Shown: in pieces, positions 41,535-50,085 of the stretch | Position numbering within the stretch: position 1 is the stretch's first letter | Layout of the letters: the number at the start of each line of letters is the position of its first letter | From: VXLM01 sp034421575 | Lineage (GTDB): Bacteria > Chloroflexota > Dehalococcoidia > Lucifugimonadales > VXLM01 | Reading direction: 5' to 3' | DNA length: 64,000 bases | NCBI GenBank assembly: GCA_034421575.1 | Contig: DAOUKG010000032.1 | Span: forward strand, 27,942-91,941 | Position numbers and translations under genes: made by a program | Notes under the pieces: generated by a model | Told to the model about the DNA's origin: nothing | The model's database searches: none | The model's input: the letters and a program-made list of their open reading frames with translations, nothing else

Positions 41535-42304
41535 GTAGCGATCAAGACGGCAACAGGCTGACCATGGGGTCGCACCTCGACGAGCTGCGGAGCCGCGTCA
41601 CGAAGTCCGTGCTGGCGGTCGTGGTGACGACGGCCATAGCGTTCGTGTTTCACCGTCAGATCCTGCTCGTACTCATGCAGCCCGCCAAGGGGTTCGACCA
41701 GACTCCCTTCGATGGGCCGATCTACACGCACCTGACGGAATTCATCAGCATCGCGTTCAAGGTCTCGCTCCTTGCCGGCTTCATCCTTGCCCTGCCATTC
41801 GTGCTCTTCCAGATCGTCATGTTCGTCGCGCCGGGCCTGACTCCTAAGGAGCGTCGCTATCTGTACACGTTGGTGCCCGCGTCATTCCTTGCCTTTATCG
41901 CCGGAGCGGTGTTCGGCCACCAGGTGCTCTTTCCACCGGCGGTGAGATTCCTGCTGAATTTCGGCAGCGGCATCGCTACTCCGCTTCCCGGCATCGGCCC
42001 CTTCATAAACCTCATGCTGACGCTCCTTCTGTGGATGGGCCTTGTGTTTCAGACGCCGATAGTGGCGTTCTTCCTCTCCAAGATCGGCGTGGTGACGGGC
42101 GACTGGCTTGCCAAGCAGCGCAAGTACGCCGTGATCGTGGCCTTCATCCTGGGAGCGATCATCACACCGACGTTCGACCCCATCAATCAGACGATCGTCT
42201 CCGTACCCATCATCGTGATGTACGAGCTTGGCATCTGGCTCGCCAAGCTGGGCAGTCGCGGTCGCAAGAAGGCCGCGCAGGAGCTGTCGGGGGCCGACTC
42301 GTAG
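41531..42304 (+). CDS. tatC: Sec-independent translocase TatC
   Basis: A 257-aa protein. MGSHLDELRSRV is the TatC N-terminal signature, and six membrane helices follow, with the conserved FVAPGLTPKERR loop and an FILGAIITPT-like segment near the end. It recognises twin-arginine signal peptides. It overlaps tatA by four bases (GTGA) and is the last gene of the operon, followed by a perfect palindrome. Confidence 0.95.
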   Translation: MSSDQDGNRLTMGSHLDELRSRVTKSVLAVVVTTAIAFVFHRQILLVLMQPAKGFDQTPFDGPIYTHLTEFISIAFKVSLLAGFILALPFVLFQIVMFVAPGLTPKERRYLYTLVPASFLAFIAGAVFGHQVLFPPAVRFLLNFGSGIATPLPGIGPFINLMLTLLLWMGLVFQTPIVAFFLSKIGVVTGDWLAKQRKYAVIVAFILGAIITPTFDPINQTIVSVPIIVMYELGIWLAKLGSRGRKKAAQELSGADS

Positions 42305-42335
42305 GGGGCAGAGAGTATTGCGTGGAAAATAACCT

Positions 42336-42369
42336 CCCGTAGGGGCGATTCGCGAATCGCCCCTACGGG
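42336..42369. repeat. Family C perfect palindrome (34 bp), possible terminator of the tat operon
   Basis: A perfect 34-bp palindrome centred on CG, with arms containing GTAGGGGCGATTCG, located 32 bases after tatC and before rplY. Copies recur at 47094-47123 and 54480-54507, always just after a gene end. It would fold into a strong hairpin, but no long T run follows, so it is not a standard intrinsic terminator. Confidence 0.7.
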
Positions 42370-42393
42370 TTTCGTAACCTCCCCAACGCGATG

Positions 42394-42402
42394 TGCTACA
42401 AT
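42394..42402 (+). promoter_or_regulatory. Extended -10 promoter for rplY
   Basis: TGCTACAAT gives TACAAT (42397-42402) preceded by TG one base upstream, an extended -10 element that needs no good -35. It lies 63 bases before the rplY ATG. Similar TGnTA(C/T)A(A/C)T boxes occur before rpsO, the enolase-superfamily gene and the last gene of the window. Confidence 0.5.
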
Positions 42403-42464
42403 TACTGTCCAGGCCCCGATGTTTCGGGGTCAACTTGTGAAAGATACTGGGGACGGTTCTCAAG

Positions 42465-43148
42465 ATGGTAACGAACGAACGGCCAAGCATTACCCTGTCG
42501 GACAGGCAGATTGTCGGCAAGAAGGTCAGGGCCCTGCGCCGCGAGGGCTTCGTGCCGGTGCACTACTACGGCAGGGGCATGGAATCGCTTACGCTTCAGG
42601 CCTCCACCGGCATGTTGCGGAAGGTTGTCGATGAGGCAGGCGCGAATATCCCGGTCGAGGTGGACGTCGAAGGCACCGACGGGAGCGACATCTGCTTCGT
42701 CCGAGAAGTGCAGTGGCACCCCGTCAACGGCTCGCTGCTTCACGTCGATTTCATGCGCGTGGACATCACTGAGAGAGTCACCGCCGAGGTCCCGATAACA
42801 CTCATCGGACAGTCCGAGGCGGTACGGGAGCTTGGCGGAGTGATTATCCAGCCGTTCCAGACTTTGCCGGTTGAGGCCCTCCCCCTCGATATGCCGAAGG
42901 AGGTCATCGTAGACGTCACTCCTCTTGTGATGTTCGGGGATGCGGTTCGCGTCGGCGAAATCGAACTTGAAGGCGAGAGCGAAATACTGCGTGACGACGA
43001 CGACCTGCTCGTTACCGTGCAGGAGCCCAGGATCGAGATCGAGGAAGAGGTTGTCGACGAGGAACTCGAGGGTGAGGAACTCGAAGAGGGTGAAGAGGGC
43101 GCCGAGGGCGAGGGCGCGGAGCCTGCCGCGGAGTCTGAGGAAGGCTAA
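42465..43148 (+). CDS. rplY: Ribosomal protein bL25 (TL5/Ctc long form)
   Basis: A 227-aa protein. The N-terminal L25 domain (DRQIVGKKVRALRREGFVPV, then HYYGRG, and a VQWHPVNGSLLHVDFMRVDI segment) binds 5S rRNA. The C-terminal TL5-type beta domain contains VPITLIGQSEAVRELGGVII and LDMPKEVIVDVTPL. An acidic tail of about 45 residues (Glu-rich) follows. The extended form is the one found outside Enterobacteria. The MOSC gene starts two bases after its stop. Confidence 0.95.
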   Translation: MVTNERPSITLSDRQIVGKKVRALRREGFVPVHYYGRGMESLTLQASTGMLRKVVDEAGANIPVEVDVEGTDGSDICFVREVQWHPVNGSLLHVDFMRVDITERVTAEVPITLIGQSEAVRELGGVIIQPFQTLPVEALPLDMPKEVIVDVTPLVMFGDAVRVGEIELEGESEILRDDDDLLVTVQEPRIEIEEEVVDEELEGEELEEGEEGAEGEGAEPAAESEEG

Positions 43149-43150
43149 AG

Positions 43151-43720
43151 ATGGTTCAATCAACGGACGTTGCCGGTCACCTGAATACCGAGCAGTTGGA
43201 AGCTGGGCTCGACCACATTCGCCGTTCGCCCGCGGACAGCGGCCAACTCCTGATGATCGTGCGGAGGCCGGACGTCGACCAGCGCGAGGTGCTGCCGGAG
43301 GGCGACCTCGACGTTGACGTTGGTCTCGTCGGAGACACCTGGATGGACCGCGGAAGCGCGAGCACTCCGGACGGCAGTTCGAACCCCGAGGCCCAGGTCA
43401 CCGTCATCAACTCTCGCGCACTCGACCTCATGGCTCAGTCCGAGGACCGCTGGCAGCTTTCGGGCGATCAGCTCGTGGTCGACATGGACATCACCATGGA
43501 GAATCTGCCGGCAGGGACGCGGCTGTCCATCGGGTCGGCGGTAATCGAGATTTCCGAGAAGCCGCACACCGGCTGCGTGAAGTTCGCCGACAGGTACGGC
43601 AAGGACGCTCTCAGGTTCGTCAGCACCCCACAGGGGCGTGACATGCGCCTGCGAGGCGTCAACACCCGCGTCGTGCAGTCGGGGACTATCCGCGCGGGCG
43701 ACACCGTCGCGAAGGTCTGA
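43151..43720 (+). CDS. MOSC-domain protein
   Basis: A 189-aa protein. LSGDQLVVDMDITMENLPAG, then IEISEKPHTGCVKFADRYGK and RGVNTRVVQSGTIRAGDTV is the MOSC pattern, with the conserved Cys in HTGCVKF. MOSC domains carry sulfur or bind molybdenum cofactor-related ligands. It follows rplY by two bases, so it is probably co-transcribed, although there is no obvious functional link. The role is unknown. Confidence 0.88.
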   Translation: MVQSTDVAGHLNTEQLEAGLDHIRRSPADSGQLLMIVRRPDVDQREVLPEGDLDVDVGLVGDTWMDRGSASTPDGSSNPEAQVTVINSRALDLMAQSEDRWQLSGDQLVVDMDITMENLPAGTRLSIGSAVIEISEKPHTGCVKFADRYGKDALRFVSTPQGRDMRLRGVNTRVVQSGTIRAGDTVAKV

Positions 43721-44045
43721 CGTTAGGTTACATCGACCTTTTCAAAGCCTCGCCAACAGTCCGCCTTAGATCGTCATTCCCACTAGAGCAGACCCTTGCA
43801 CGACCCCCGTCATTCCCGCGAAAGCGGGAATCCACATGGCTGGTACCGTTTCCAGATGGTTTTTCGAAGCACACCCTCACCCTAGCCCTCTCCCACGACG
43901 GGAGAGGGGATAAGAGGGCCTTCGACAAGCTCAGGCCGAACGTGCTTCTTCGTGGCCACACGGCAGTTACTGACACCCCGGCATGGCCCCAAACCCGGGG
44001 CGTAGCGCTGCTCAGGGTGGGACGGGAAACCCTTACTGCTCCCCC
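43721..44045. repeat. Repeat-rich region A-B-D-F between MOSC and enolase-family genes
   Basis: An A palindrome (about 43807-43833), a B element (about 43871-43911), D (about 43913-43940) and F (about 43950-44025) lie in the same order as B-D-F at 19689-19850. It separates two convergent genes. No gene is seen. Confidence 0.7.
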
Positions 44046-45143
44046 TCAACCTACGCGCAGGTCCTCCAGTACCTCGTCGTTCAGATCGATGCCCAGGCCA
44101 GGCCTGTCGGGCGGATGGACGACTCCGTTGTCGACCTGCAGCGGCTCCATGCACCACTTGTCGTACATCGGGTCGGTTGAAGCTCGGTAGTACTCTACGG
44201 TCAGGCCGTTGGACACGCCGGCGACGACGTGTACGCCGATATCCTGGTTGCCGTGAGGGGAGATGGGCAGGTCGTGGGCTTCGGCCAGCGCGGCCACCTT
44301 CTTGATTTCCGTGATGCCGCCCATGATGAGCGGGTCGGGCTGCAGGATGGCGACCGACCGCGTCTCTATGAGGTCGCGGAAGCCGTAGCGGGTGTACTCG
44401 TTCTCCCCGGTCGATATGGGAATCGAGGTCGCCTGGGACACGAGCTTGTGCCCCTGGTAGTCGTCAGGGTTGACCGGCTCCTCGAACCAGAATATGTCGT
44501 ACGGCTCCATCTTCCTGGCGATCTTGATGGCGTCGTAGTACCGGTAGGCGGCGTTGGCGTCCACCATGAGGTCGATGTCGGGTCCGACGGCCTCACGGAC
44601 GACGCGCACGCGCTCAACGTCCTCGTTGATGGGAGCGCCTCCTATCTTCATCTTGACCGCCTTCGCGCCCATCGAGACGCTCTCTTCCATCTCCTGCGCG
44701 AGGTCTTCGAGTCCCTTGCCCTCCTCGTAGTAGCCTCCGGCGATGTACACCGGAACGGAGTCGGAGTACCCGCCGAGGAGCTTGTAGACGGGCATGTTGG
44801 CCGCCTTGCCCTTGACGTCCCACAGAGCGTTGTCGATGGCCGATATCACCCTCGTGGTGAGTCCGCGCCTGCCGATCAGCTTGGGCTGCCACAGGTCGTC
44901 CCAGATCTTCTCGTTGTTGAGCGGGTCCTGCCCCACGACGACCTGCTCGAACTGCTCGCCGATGGCCTGAAACACCTTGCCGTCGTCCGTCATCCCACCA
45001 CCCAGGCCGATGCCGGTGACCCCTTCGTCGGTTGCGATCTTCACGACGTTCAAGCCCGCGTCGGAGTAGGTGTACATGCCGTTCCGAATCGGCTTGTTGC
45101 GCTTCCAGCGATATATTTCCGTCCACATCTTCGTGATCTTCAC
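44046..45143 (-). CDS. Mandelate racemase/muconate lactonizing (enolase superfamily) enzyme
   Basis: A 365-aa protein from GTG 45143 with AGGAGGG eight bases upstream. The enolase-superfamily barrel shows AVKMKIGG (catalytic K-x-K), LMVDANAA (metal Asp), FWFEEPVNPDD (metal Glu), STGENEYTRYG (metal Glu) and ISPHGNQ (His base), the set of the mandelate racemase subgroup. It would abstract an alpha proton from a carboxylate; the substrate is probably an acid sugar or similar but cannot be named. It is divergent from phnA, with which it shares a short intergenic region. Confidence 0.9.
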   Translation of the reverse strand: MKITKMWTEIYRWKRNKPIRNGMYTYSDAGLNVVKIATDEGVTGIGLGGGMTDDGKVFQAIGEQFEQVVVGQDPLNNEKIWDDLWQPKLIGRRGLTTRVISAIDNALWDVKGKAANMPVYKLLGGYSDSVPVYIAGGYYEEGKGLEDLAQEMEESVSMGAKAVKMKIGGAPINEDVERVRVVREAVGPDIDLMVDANAAYRYYDAIKIARKMEPYDIFWFEEPVNPDDYQGHKLVSQATSIPISTGENEYTRYGFRDLIETRSVAILQPDPLIMGGITEIKKVAALAEAHDLPISPHGNQDIGVHVVAGVSNGLTVEYYRASTDPMYDKWCMEPLQVDNGVVHPPDRPGLGIDLNDEVLEDLRVG

Positions 45144-45170
45144 GTCGGGAACCCTCCTTCTCGAAGCGAC

Positions 45171-45182
45171 GGGCATTGTAGC
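45171..45182 (-). promoter_or_regulatory. Extended -10 promoter for the enolase-superfamily gene
   Basis: On the minus strand TGCTACAAT lies about 30 bases before the GTG at 45143. It is the same extended -10 form as at rplY. No matching -35 hexamer was identified. Confidence 0.4.
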
Positions 45183-45251
45183 ACAGCGCCCCAACAGTGA
45201 GGTTGCTGATATACTTTCCCCGCCGATGCGGGTTGGCGTTCAGGAGCGGAT

Positions 45252-46499
45252 ATGACACAGGCAATCGAGCTGAACGGAGTGACGTATCAGTGGCCGAAGA
45301 GGCCGGTCGTGGTCGTGTGCATCGACGGGGGCGATCCGGCGTACTTTGAGCGTGGGCTGAGCGACGGAGTCCTGCCCAACATCCGCAGGTTCCGGGAGCA
45401 TGGGTTCAGCACGGTCGCTCATGGTGTGATGCCCAGCTACACGAACCCGAACAACATGTCGATCGTGACCGGCAGTCCGCAGTCTGTTCACGGCATATCG
45501 GGCAACTACTTCCTCGATCCCGAGACGGGCGAGGAACACATGATGAACGATCCGGTGTTCCTCCGGTCGGAGACACTACTCGAAAAATTCTCCGCAGTGG
45601 GGGCAAAGGTCGTCGCGATCACGGCGAAGGACAAGCTGCGCCGGCTCCTGGGCCGGGGACTGGACTTCGAGAACGGGTGCATCAACTTCTCGTCCGAGAA
45701 GTCGGACACCTGCACCATGGAGGAGAACGGCATCGAGAACGTGCTCGATATGGTCGGCCTGCCGCTGCCCGACGTGTACTCGGCCGATCTCTCGGTCTTC
45801 GTGCTCGAAGCTGGAATCAAGATACTCGAACGTGGCGGCGTCGACCTGATGTACCTGTCGCTGACCGACTACATCCAGCACAAGTACGGGCCGGGAACGC
45901 CTGAGATCAACGATTTCCAGATGCGGCTCGACAGCGCGTTCGGTCGACTGGCGGACCTCGGGGCGGTCGTCGCGGTCACGGCGGACCACGGCATGAGCGA
46001 CAAGTCCCTTCCGGACGGCTCCCCGAACGTCGTCTACCTCAAGGACGAGTTGGACGCCCGCTTCGGCGATGGTACGACAAACGTCGTCCTGCCGATCACG
46101 GACCCGTACGTCAGGCATCACGGCGCGCTCGGGGGATTCGCGCGGGTTTACTGCACGGACGGGACGGTGCCGGACGAGGTGCTGGGATTCGTCGGAGACC
46201 TGCAGGGCATCGAGGCCGTCTACGACCAAGAGTCCGCCTGTCGCGAGTTCGATCTGCCGCCCGACCGTGAGGGCGATGTCGTCGTGGTCTCCAACGCCAA
46301 CACCGCCATCGGCAGGTCGGAGGCCGAGCACGACCTCTCGGAGCTGCAGGGCTACCGGCTCCGGTCGCACGGCGGGCTGGCCGAGCGGTACGTGCCGATC
46401 ATCCTGTCGGAGCCGCTCACCGCCGACTACGCGCGGCGAGCGACGCAAGGCACCATCAACAGCTATGAAATCTTCGACTACGCGATCAATGGCGTCTGA
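45252..46499 (+). CDS. phnA: Phosphonoacetate hydrolase
   Basis: A 415-aa alkaline-phosphatase superfamily protein. VVVVCIDGGDPAYF carries a metal Asp, PSYTNPNNMSIVTG contains the nucleophile Thr64, and SLTDYIQHKYGPG and AVTADHGMSDKS contribute further zinc ligands, with a later HHG His. The HGISGNYFLDPETGEEHMMN and AKDKLRRLLGRG stretches are typical of PhnA. It cleaves the C-P bond of phosphonoacetate to acetate and phosphate, giving a carbon and phosphorus source. A Nudix gene overlaps its 3' end by 11 bases. No phosphonate transporter is adjacent. Confidence 0.88.
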   Translation: MTQAIELNGVTYQWPKRPVVVVCIDGGDPAYFERGLSDGVLPNIRRFREHGFSTVAHGVMPSYTNPNNMSIVTGSPQSVHGISGNYFLDPETGEEHMMNDPVFLRSETLLEKFSAVGAKVVAITAKDKLRRLLGRGLDFENGCINFSSEKSDTCTMEENGIENVLDMVGLPLPDVYSADLSVFVLEAGIKILERGGVDLMYLSLTDYIQHKYGPGTPEINDFQMRLDSAFGRLADLGAVVAVTADHGMSDKSLPDGSPNVVYLKDELDARFGDGTTNVVLPITDPYVRHHGALGGFARVYCTDGTVPDEVLGFVGDLQGIEAVYDQESACREFDLPPDREGDVVVVSNANTAIGRSEAEHDLSELQGYRLRSHGGLAERYVPIILSEPLTADYARRATQGTINSYEIFDYAINGV

Positions 46500-47025
46500 A
46501 GCGGAAGAGCCGATACGCCTGGGGCGGCGAACGGAGCTCTTCCGAGGTCCAGTGATAACGCTTGTCGAGCGGGAGGTCGAGGACAAGACCTACAGGGTCG
46601 TCGAGCATCCCGGCGCAAGCTGTGCGGTGCCCGTCACGCCGGAGGGCAAGATCGTCCTCATCCGCCAGTTTCGGGTCGCCGTCGGGGAGTGGATATGGGA
46701 GATTCCCGCCGGAACGCTGGAACCCAACGAGTCCCCCGAAGAGTGCATGGCCCGCGAGGTCGTCGAGGAGATCGGCTGGGAGGCCGAGAGCCTCGAATCG
46801 CTCGGCAACATCTTCACCAGCCCCGGCTTCAGCAGCCAGCGGATGCACCTGTTTGTTGCCCGCCTGTCTCGGTACGTTGGCACGCAGCACGAGGATACCG
46901 AGAGGATCAACGTGCACGAACTGGACTGGGACGAAGTCCGTCGGATGATGGAGCGCAACGAGATACGGGACGCCAAGTCGCTCGTGGCGCTGTACCGCTA
47001 CGAGAGCCGGTACGGTCGGGACTAG
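46489..47025 (+). CDS. Nudix hydrolase (ADP-ribose pyrophosphatase-like)
   Basis: A 178-aa protein starting inside the end of phnA (ATG 46489). The Nudix box GTLEPNESPEECMAREVVEE, then IGW, fits G-x5-E-x7-R-E-x2-E-E-x-G. The upstream KIVLIRQFRVAVGEWIWEIPAG is typical of ADP-sugar pyrophosphatases. Its tight overlap with phnA suggests co-translation, perhaps by chance of compaction rather than pathway linkage. Confidence 0.9.
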   Translation: MASEAEEPIRLGRRTELFRGPVITLVEREVEDKTYRVVEHPGASCAVPVTPEGKIVLIRQFRVAVGEWIWEIPAGTLEPNESPEECMAREVVEEIGWEAESLESLGNIFTSPGFSSQRMHLFVARLSRYVGTQHEDTERINVHELDWDEVRRMMERNEIRDAKSLVALYRYESRYGRD

Positions 47026-47093
47026 GCCAGAGGCCGGCCCCCTGCAATCGAGGGCGTTGGTCTTCCTCTGAAAATAACCCCCTGCCAACCTCG

Positions 47094-47123
47094 CGTAGGG
47101 GCGATTCGCGAATCGCCCCTACG
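47094..47123. repeat. Family C palindrome
   Basis: A perfect 30-bp palindrome, the same sequence as the core of 42336-42369, lies 68 bases after the Nudix gene and before the sialidase gene. Confidence 0.75.
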
Positions 47124-47190
47124 GCCATTTTCATGGTTAGTGGTGTCGGTGGCAACCGACATGAGGGATTGTTAGAAAAAGGAGACCCTA

Positions 47191-48222
47191 ATGCAGCAAC
47201 CTTGGTTTCGAGAGACGGAACTGTTCACGGCCGGAGCGGGCGGCTACCACACGTACCGCATCCCCGCTCTGATCGTCACTTCGCAGGGCACCGTGCTCGC
47301 CCTCTGTGAGGGGCGCATGTACAGCCAGTACGACCATGGGAAGATCGACATCGTCATGAGGCGGAGCCACGACGGCGGCACGACGTGGGGCGACACGCAG
47401 GTCGTCCACTCCGACGGAGACCACACCATCGGGAACGCCTGCATCGTTCAGGACCTGACGACGGAGAAAATATGGCTGCTGTTCTGCAAAGACAACGACA
47501 CTGTCTTCGCCATGTCCTCCAACGACGACGGGGCAACGTGGTCGGAACCGCGTGACATCACGACAGACATCAAACCGGACAACTGGACGTGGTACGCGAC
47601 CGGCCCCGGACATGGCATCCAGCTAACGAGCGGACGCCTCGTCATCCCGTGCGACCACAGCGAAGGGACGAGGCATCACTCGCCGTTCTACTTCTCCCAC
47701 ACGATACACAGCGACGATCACGGCGAGACGTGGCAGGTGGGCGGGAGCACGTCCGGCTCTACCGATGAGTGCCAGGTCGTCGAGCTTACGGACGGCAGGC
47801 TGTACATGACGGTTCGATCTGCCGACCGCAGCCTCACGACGCGGCTGGCTTCCTGGAGCGACGACGGGGGAGAGTCGTGGTCGGAGCCGGAGCCGGTACC
47901 GGAGCTTATCGACCCTGTCTGCGAGGCGATCGTCGTCCGTCTGACCGGCGGGCCGAATGAACGAGACCGCATCGTATTCTCCAACCCCGCAAGCGACAAG
48001 CGCGAGCGCATCACCGTGCGTCTGAGCTACGACGAGTGCAGGACGTGGGAGGTCTCGAAGACCCTCTACGTCGGCCCGTCCGCCTACTCCGACCTGGCCG
48101 TCCTGCCGGACATGACGGTGGGCTGCCTCTACGAGCGTGGGTCCGAACGTCTTTCCGAGAGCATCCGTTTCGCGCAGTTCAATCTCGAATGGCTGACGGA
48201 CGGCGCGGACTCGCTGGAGTGA
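47191..48222 (+). CDS. Exo-alpha-sialidase (GH33-like, BNR repeats)
   Basis: A 343-aa protein with AAAAAGGAGA before the ATG. YRIP (residues 22-25, with a triad Arg) and four Asp boxes, SHDGGTTW, SNDDGATW, SDDHGETW and SDDGGESW, define the sialidase propeller. A late SAYSDLAVL supplies the likely Tyr nucleophile. There is no signal peptide, so it would act inside the cell or be released otherwise. It may act on sialic or related nonulosonic acids taken up from host or algal glycans. Its last 30 bases are repeated at 50082-50113. Confidence 0.88.
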   Translation: MQQPWFRETELFTAGAGGYHTYRIPALIVTSQGTVLALCEGRMYSQYDHGKIDIVMRRSHDGGTTWGDTQVVHSDGDHTIGNACIVQDLTTEKIWLLFCKDNDTVFAMSSNDDGATWSEPRDITTDIKPDNWTWYATGPGHGIQLTSGRLVIPCDHSEGTRHHSPFYFSHTIHSDDHGETWQVGGSTSGSTDECQVVELTDGRLYMTVRSADRSLTTRLASWSDDGGESWSEPEPVPELIDPVCEAIVVRLTGGPNERDRIVFSNPASDKRERITVRLSYDECRTWEVSKTLYVGPSAYSDLAVLPDMTVGCLYERGSERLSESIRFAQFNLEWLTDGADSLE

Positions 48223-48224
48223 GG
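48193..48224. repeat. Left copy of 32-bp direct repeat (sialidase 3' end)
   Basis: The sialidase 3' end, including its stop, matches 50082-50113 at 30 of 32 positions by my count. The two copies bracket the ATPase/TOPRIM cassette, about 1.86 kb between them. This looks like a target-site repeat or homologous-recombination junction. Confidence 0.75.
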
Positions 48225-48358
48225 AGCTAACAGAGGCTGTAGAGTTGGAGTCCAGAGCTTCGGTCGGAAGGTGTAGAATGGATTATTGAGGCAAATCTTG
48301 CTTCCTGCGGTTGCAGTCTTTCGCGCATAGATCTATTCAGGGCAGAGGAGCCCCAACG

Positions 48359-49489
48359 GTGAAACTCTCAAGCCTCACCATACAGAACTACCGGAGTCTC
48401 CGTGACGCCACAATTGAGTTGGATGACCTCACGCTGTTTATCGGAGCCAACGCATCGGGGAAGAGCGCCATACTCGACGCTCTTCGGTTCCTGAGTGAAG
48501 CTGTCCAAGCTCGCGATTTCCGTCCTCCAGTATTTTCTCGCGGTGGGATTCTCAATCTAGCATGGAAGGGCGAAGAGGCTGACCAGATTGGGCTGGAAGC
48601 AGTCTTGCAAGACGGAGACAAGCGGTTCGAGTGGTTTGTGAAGTTGTTTAGACACGGACATGAGTTTCGTGTCGAAGAGAAAGTCTACGAAATCCTCCAG
48701 TCTCCCCCTCATATCCAACTGCTCAGTGCGGAGGACGGCGAGGGTTCGTGGTGGTCGGGGGAAAAAGTCGCGGAAGTCAATCTCAAGCAACCACCGTCAG
48801 TCTGTGCGCTCGCGGCAGCCTCTGCTGACAGATCATTCCCCGCTAGGGAAGTCGCTGAGTTCGTTGGCAGGTGGGGATTCTTCGACCCCAACCCCTTCTT
48901 GCTGCGTCGTGACTGGAACCTCTCTGACTCAGGAAGGTTCGATCCCTATGGACGAAACCTCGGAGAGACGCTGTACCTCCTAGACAAATCGTCACCTGAA
49001 GTCTTGCAAAAGATCGTCTCAGCGACCCGTTCGGTCGTGGGCTTGCCGAACGACATTGAGGTACGCGAATCCGAGGACCGCTTTTACTTCGTGCAGGACG
49101 AACCGGGTCTCAAGTTCCCGGTGCACCAGATGGGCGTATCAAGCGGAACTTTGCGTATGCTCGCGCTGATGACCGCGCTCTACGCTTCTCCGGAAACTGC
49201 GCTGATCGGGATCGAAGAGCCTGAGAACTACATCCACCCCGCCGCTCTGTCTTCTTTCGCCGAGCATATGCGAGTCGCGCTAGGCCGCGTTCAGTTCATG
49301 GTGACTACCCACTCGCCCATGCTGCTCGATATTCTGGACGACCCTGCGTCGGTCAACATTGTGAGTCGCAGTAACTCTGAAGGAACAACTGTCGAAAAAG
49401 AGCAAGACCCCGACGGCGTAAGGAAGGCGTTAGACGCCTCGGGCTTCGGGCTCGGAGAGTACTACGAGACCAAGGGCTTCGGGGGCTGA
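48359..49489 (+). CDS. OLD/RecF-like ABC-type ATPase
   Basis: A 376-aa protein from GTG 48359, preceded by AGAGGAG. Walker A is GANASGKS (29-36) after LSSLTIQNYRSLRDATIELD. The signature region is SSGTLRMLALMTALY, Walker B is ALIGIEEPENYIHP and the H-loop is MVTTHSPMLLD. This is the AAA_15/AAA_21-type ATPase of OLD-family nucleases and RloA/AbiL-like proteins. There is no TOPRIM domain in the same chain; the next gene, five bases on, supplies a TOPRIM-like partner. Acts probably as the nucleotide-driven sensor of a two-gene defence system. Both genes are less GC-rich than the flanks. Confidence 0.85.
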   Translation: MKLSSLTIQNYRSLRDATIELDDLTLFIGANASGKSAILDALRFLSEAVQARDFRPPVFSRGGILNLAWKGEEADQIGLEAVLQDGDKRFEWFVKLFRHGHEFRVEEKVYEILQSPPHIQLLSAEDGEGSWWSGEKVAEVNLKQPPSVCALAAASADRSFPAREVAEFVGRWGFFDPNPFLLRRDWNLSDSGRFDPYGRNLGETLYLLDKSSPEVLQKIVSATRSVVGLPNDIEVRESEDRFYFVQDEPGLKFPVHQMGVSSGTLRMLALMTALYASPETALIGIEEPENYIHPAALSSFAEHMRVALGRVQFMVTTHSPMLLDILDDPASVNIVSRSNSEGTTVEKEQDPDGVRKALDASGFGLGEYYETKGFGG

Positions 49490-49494
49490 CTGAG

Positions 49495-50085
49495 TTGAGC
49501 AAGAAAGTGGTGGTAATAGCTTCGGGAGAGACCGAGAGAAGAGCATTGCCCCATCTGTTGGACCATCTTCATGAACGTGACATCAGAGTTCGCATTCCAC
49601 CTCGCAATCGCGCGCTCAATGTTAGGACGGCCTTTAGTCTCATTCAGGCTTCCTTGTATGACTACGGTGACCGATCGCCAGACAAATATGTCATATTAGT
49701 GGATGCCGATGGCAAGGATCCCGACGTAGTGTTGGGGTCATTCAAGGAGCAGTTGCCGAATCTTCTTGGGAGTCAGTTCAGGCCAAGTATCCAATACGCA
49801 TTTGCACAGTGGCATCTGGAGGCATGGTACTTTGCCGACGCCATGAATCTCAGGCGGTGTCTTGGTGGGCGTGACTTGGGAAGCGTAGATGCTTCCCAAC
49901 CTGACAAGATCCAAAATCCTAAGCTCCATTTGAAAAACTTGCTCAGTGACGATGTCTACACTGCTCGTGTCTCAGAAGAGATTGCAAAGACCCTGAACGC
50001 TGAGACTATCTCAGGACGCAGTCCCAGCTTCAACGGTCTGCTGGATGCAGTCAAGAACGGCGAGTCACATACTGTGGCAGACTGA
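49495..50085 (+). CDS. TOPRIM-like (DUF4276/RloB-type) putative nuclease
   Basis: A 196-aa protein from TTG 49495. VVVIASGETERRALPHLLDH carries the conserved Glu12 of TOPRIM-type folds, VILVDADGKD gives the D-x-D pair (Asp70, Asp72), and AQWHLEAWYFAD is the DUF4276 signature. Proteins of this type sit next to OLD-like ATPases in AbiL/RloAB-like pairs. The likely function is a nuclease effector controlled by the ATPase. The stop codon is inside the right copy of the direct repeat. Confidence 0.75.
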   Translation: MSKKVVVIASGETERRALPHLLDHLHERDIRVRIPPRNRALNVRTAFSLIQASLYDYGDRSPDKYVILVDADGKDPDVVLGSFKEQLPNLLGSQFRPSIQYAFAQWHLEAWYFADAMNLRRCLGGRDLGSVDASQPDKIQNPKLHLKNLLSDDVYTARVSEEIAKTLNAETISGRSPSFNGLLDAVKNGESHTVAD

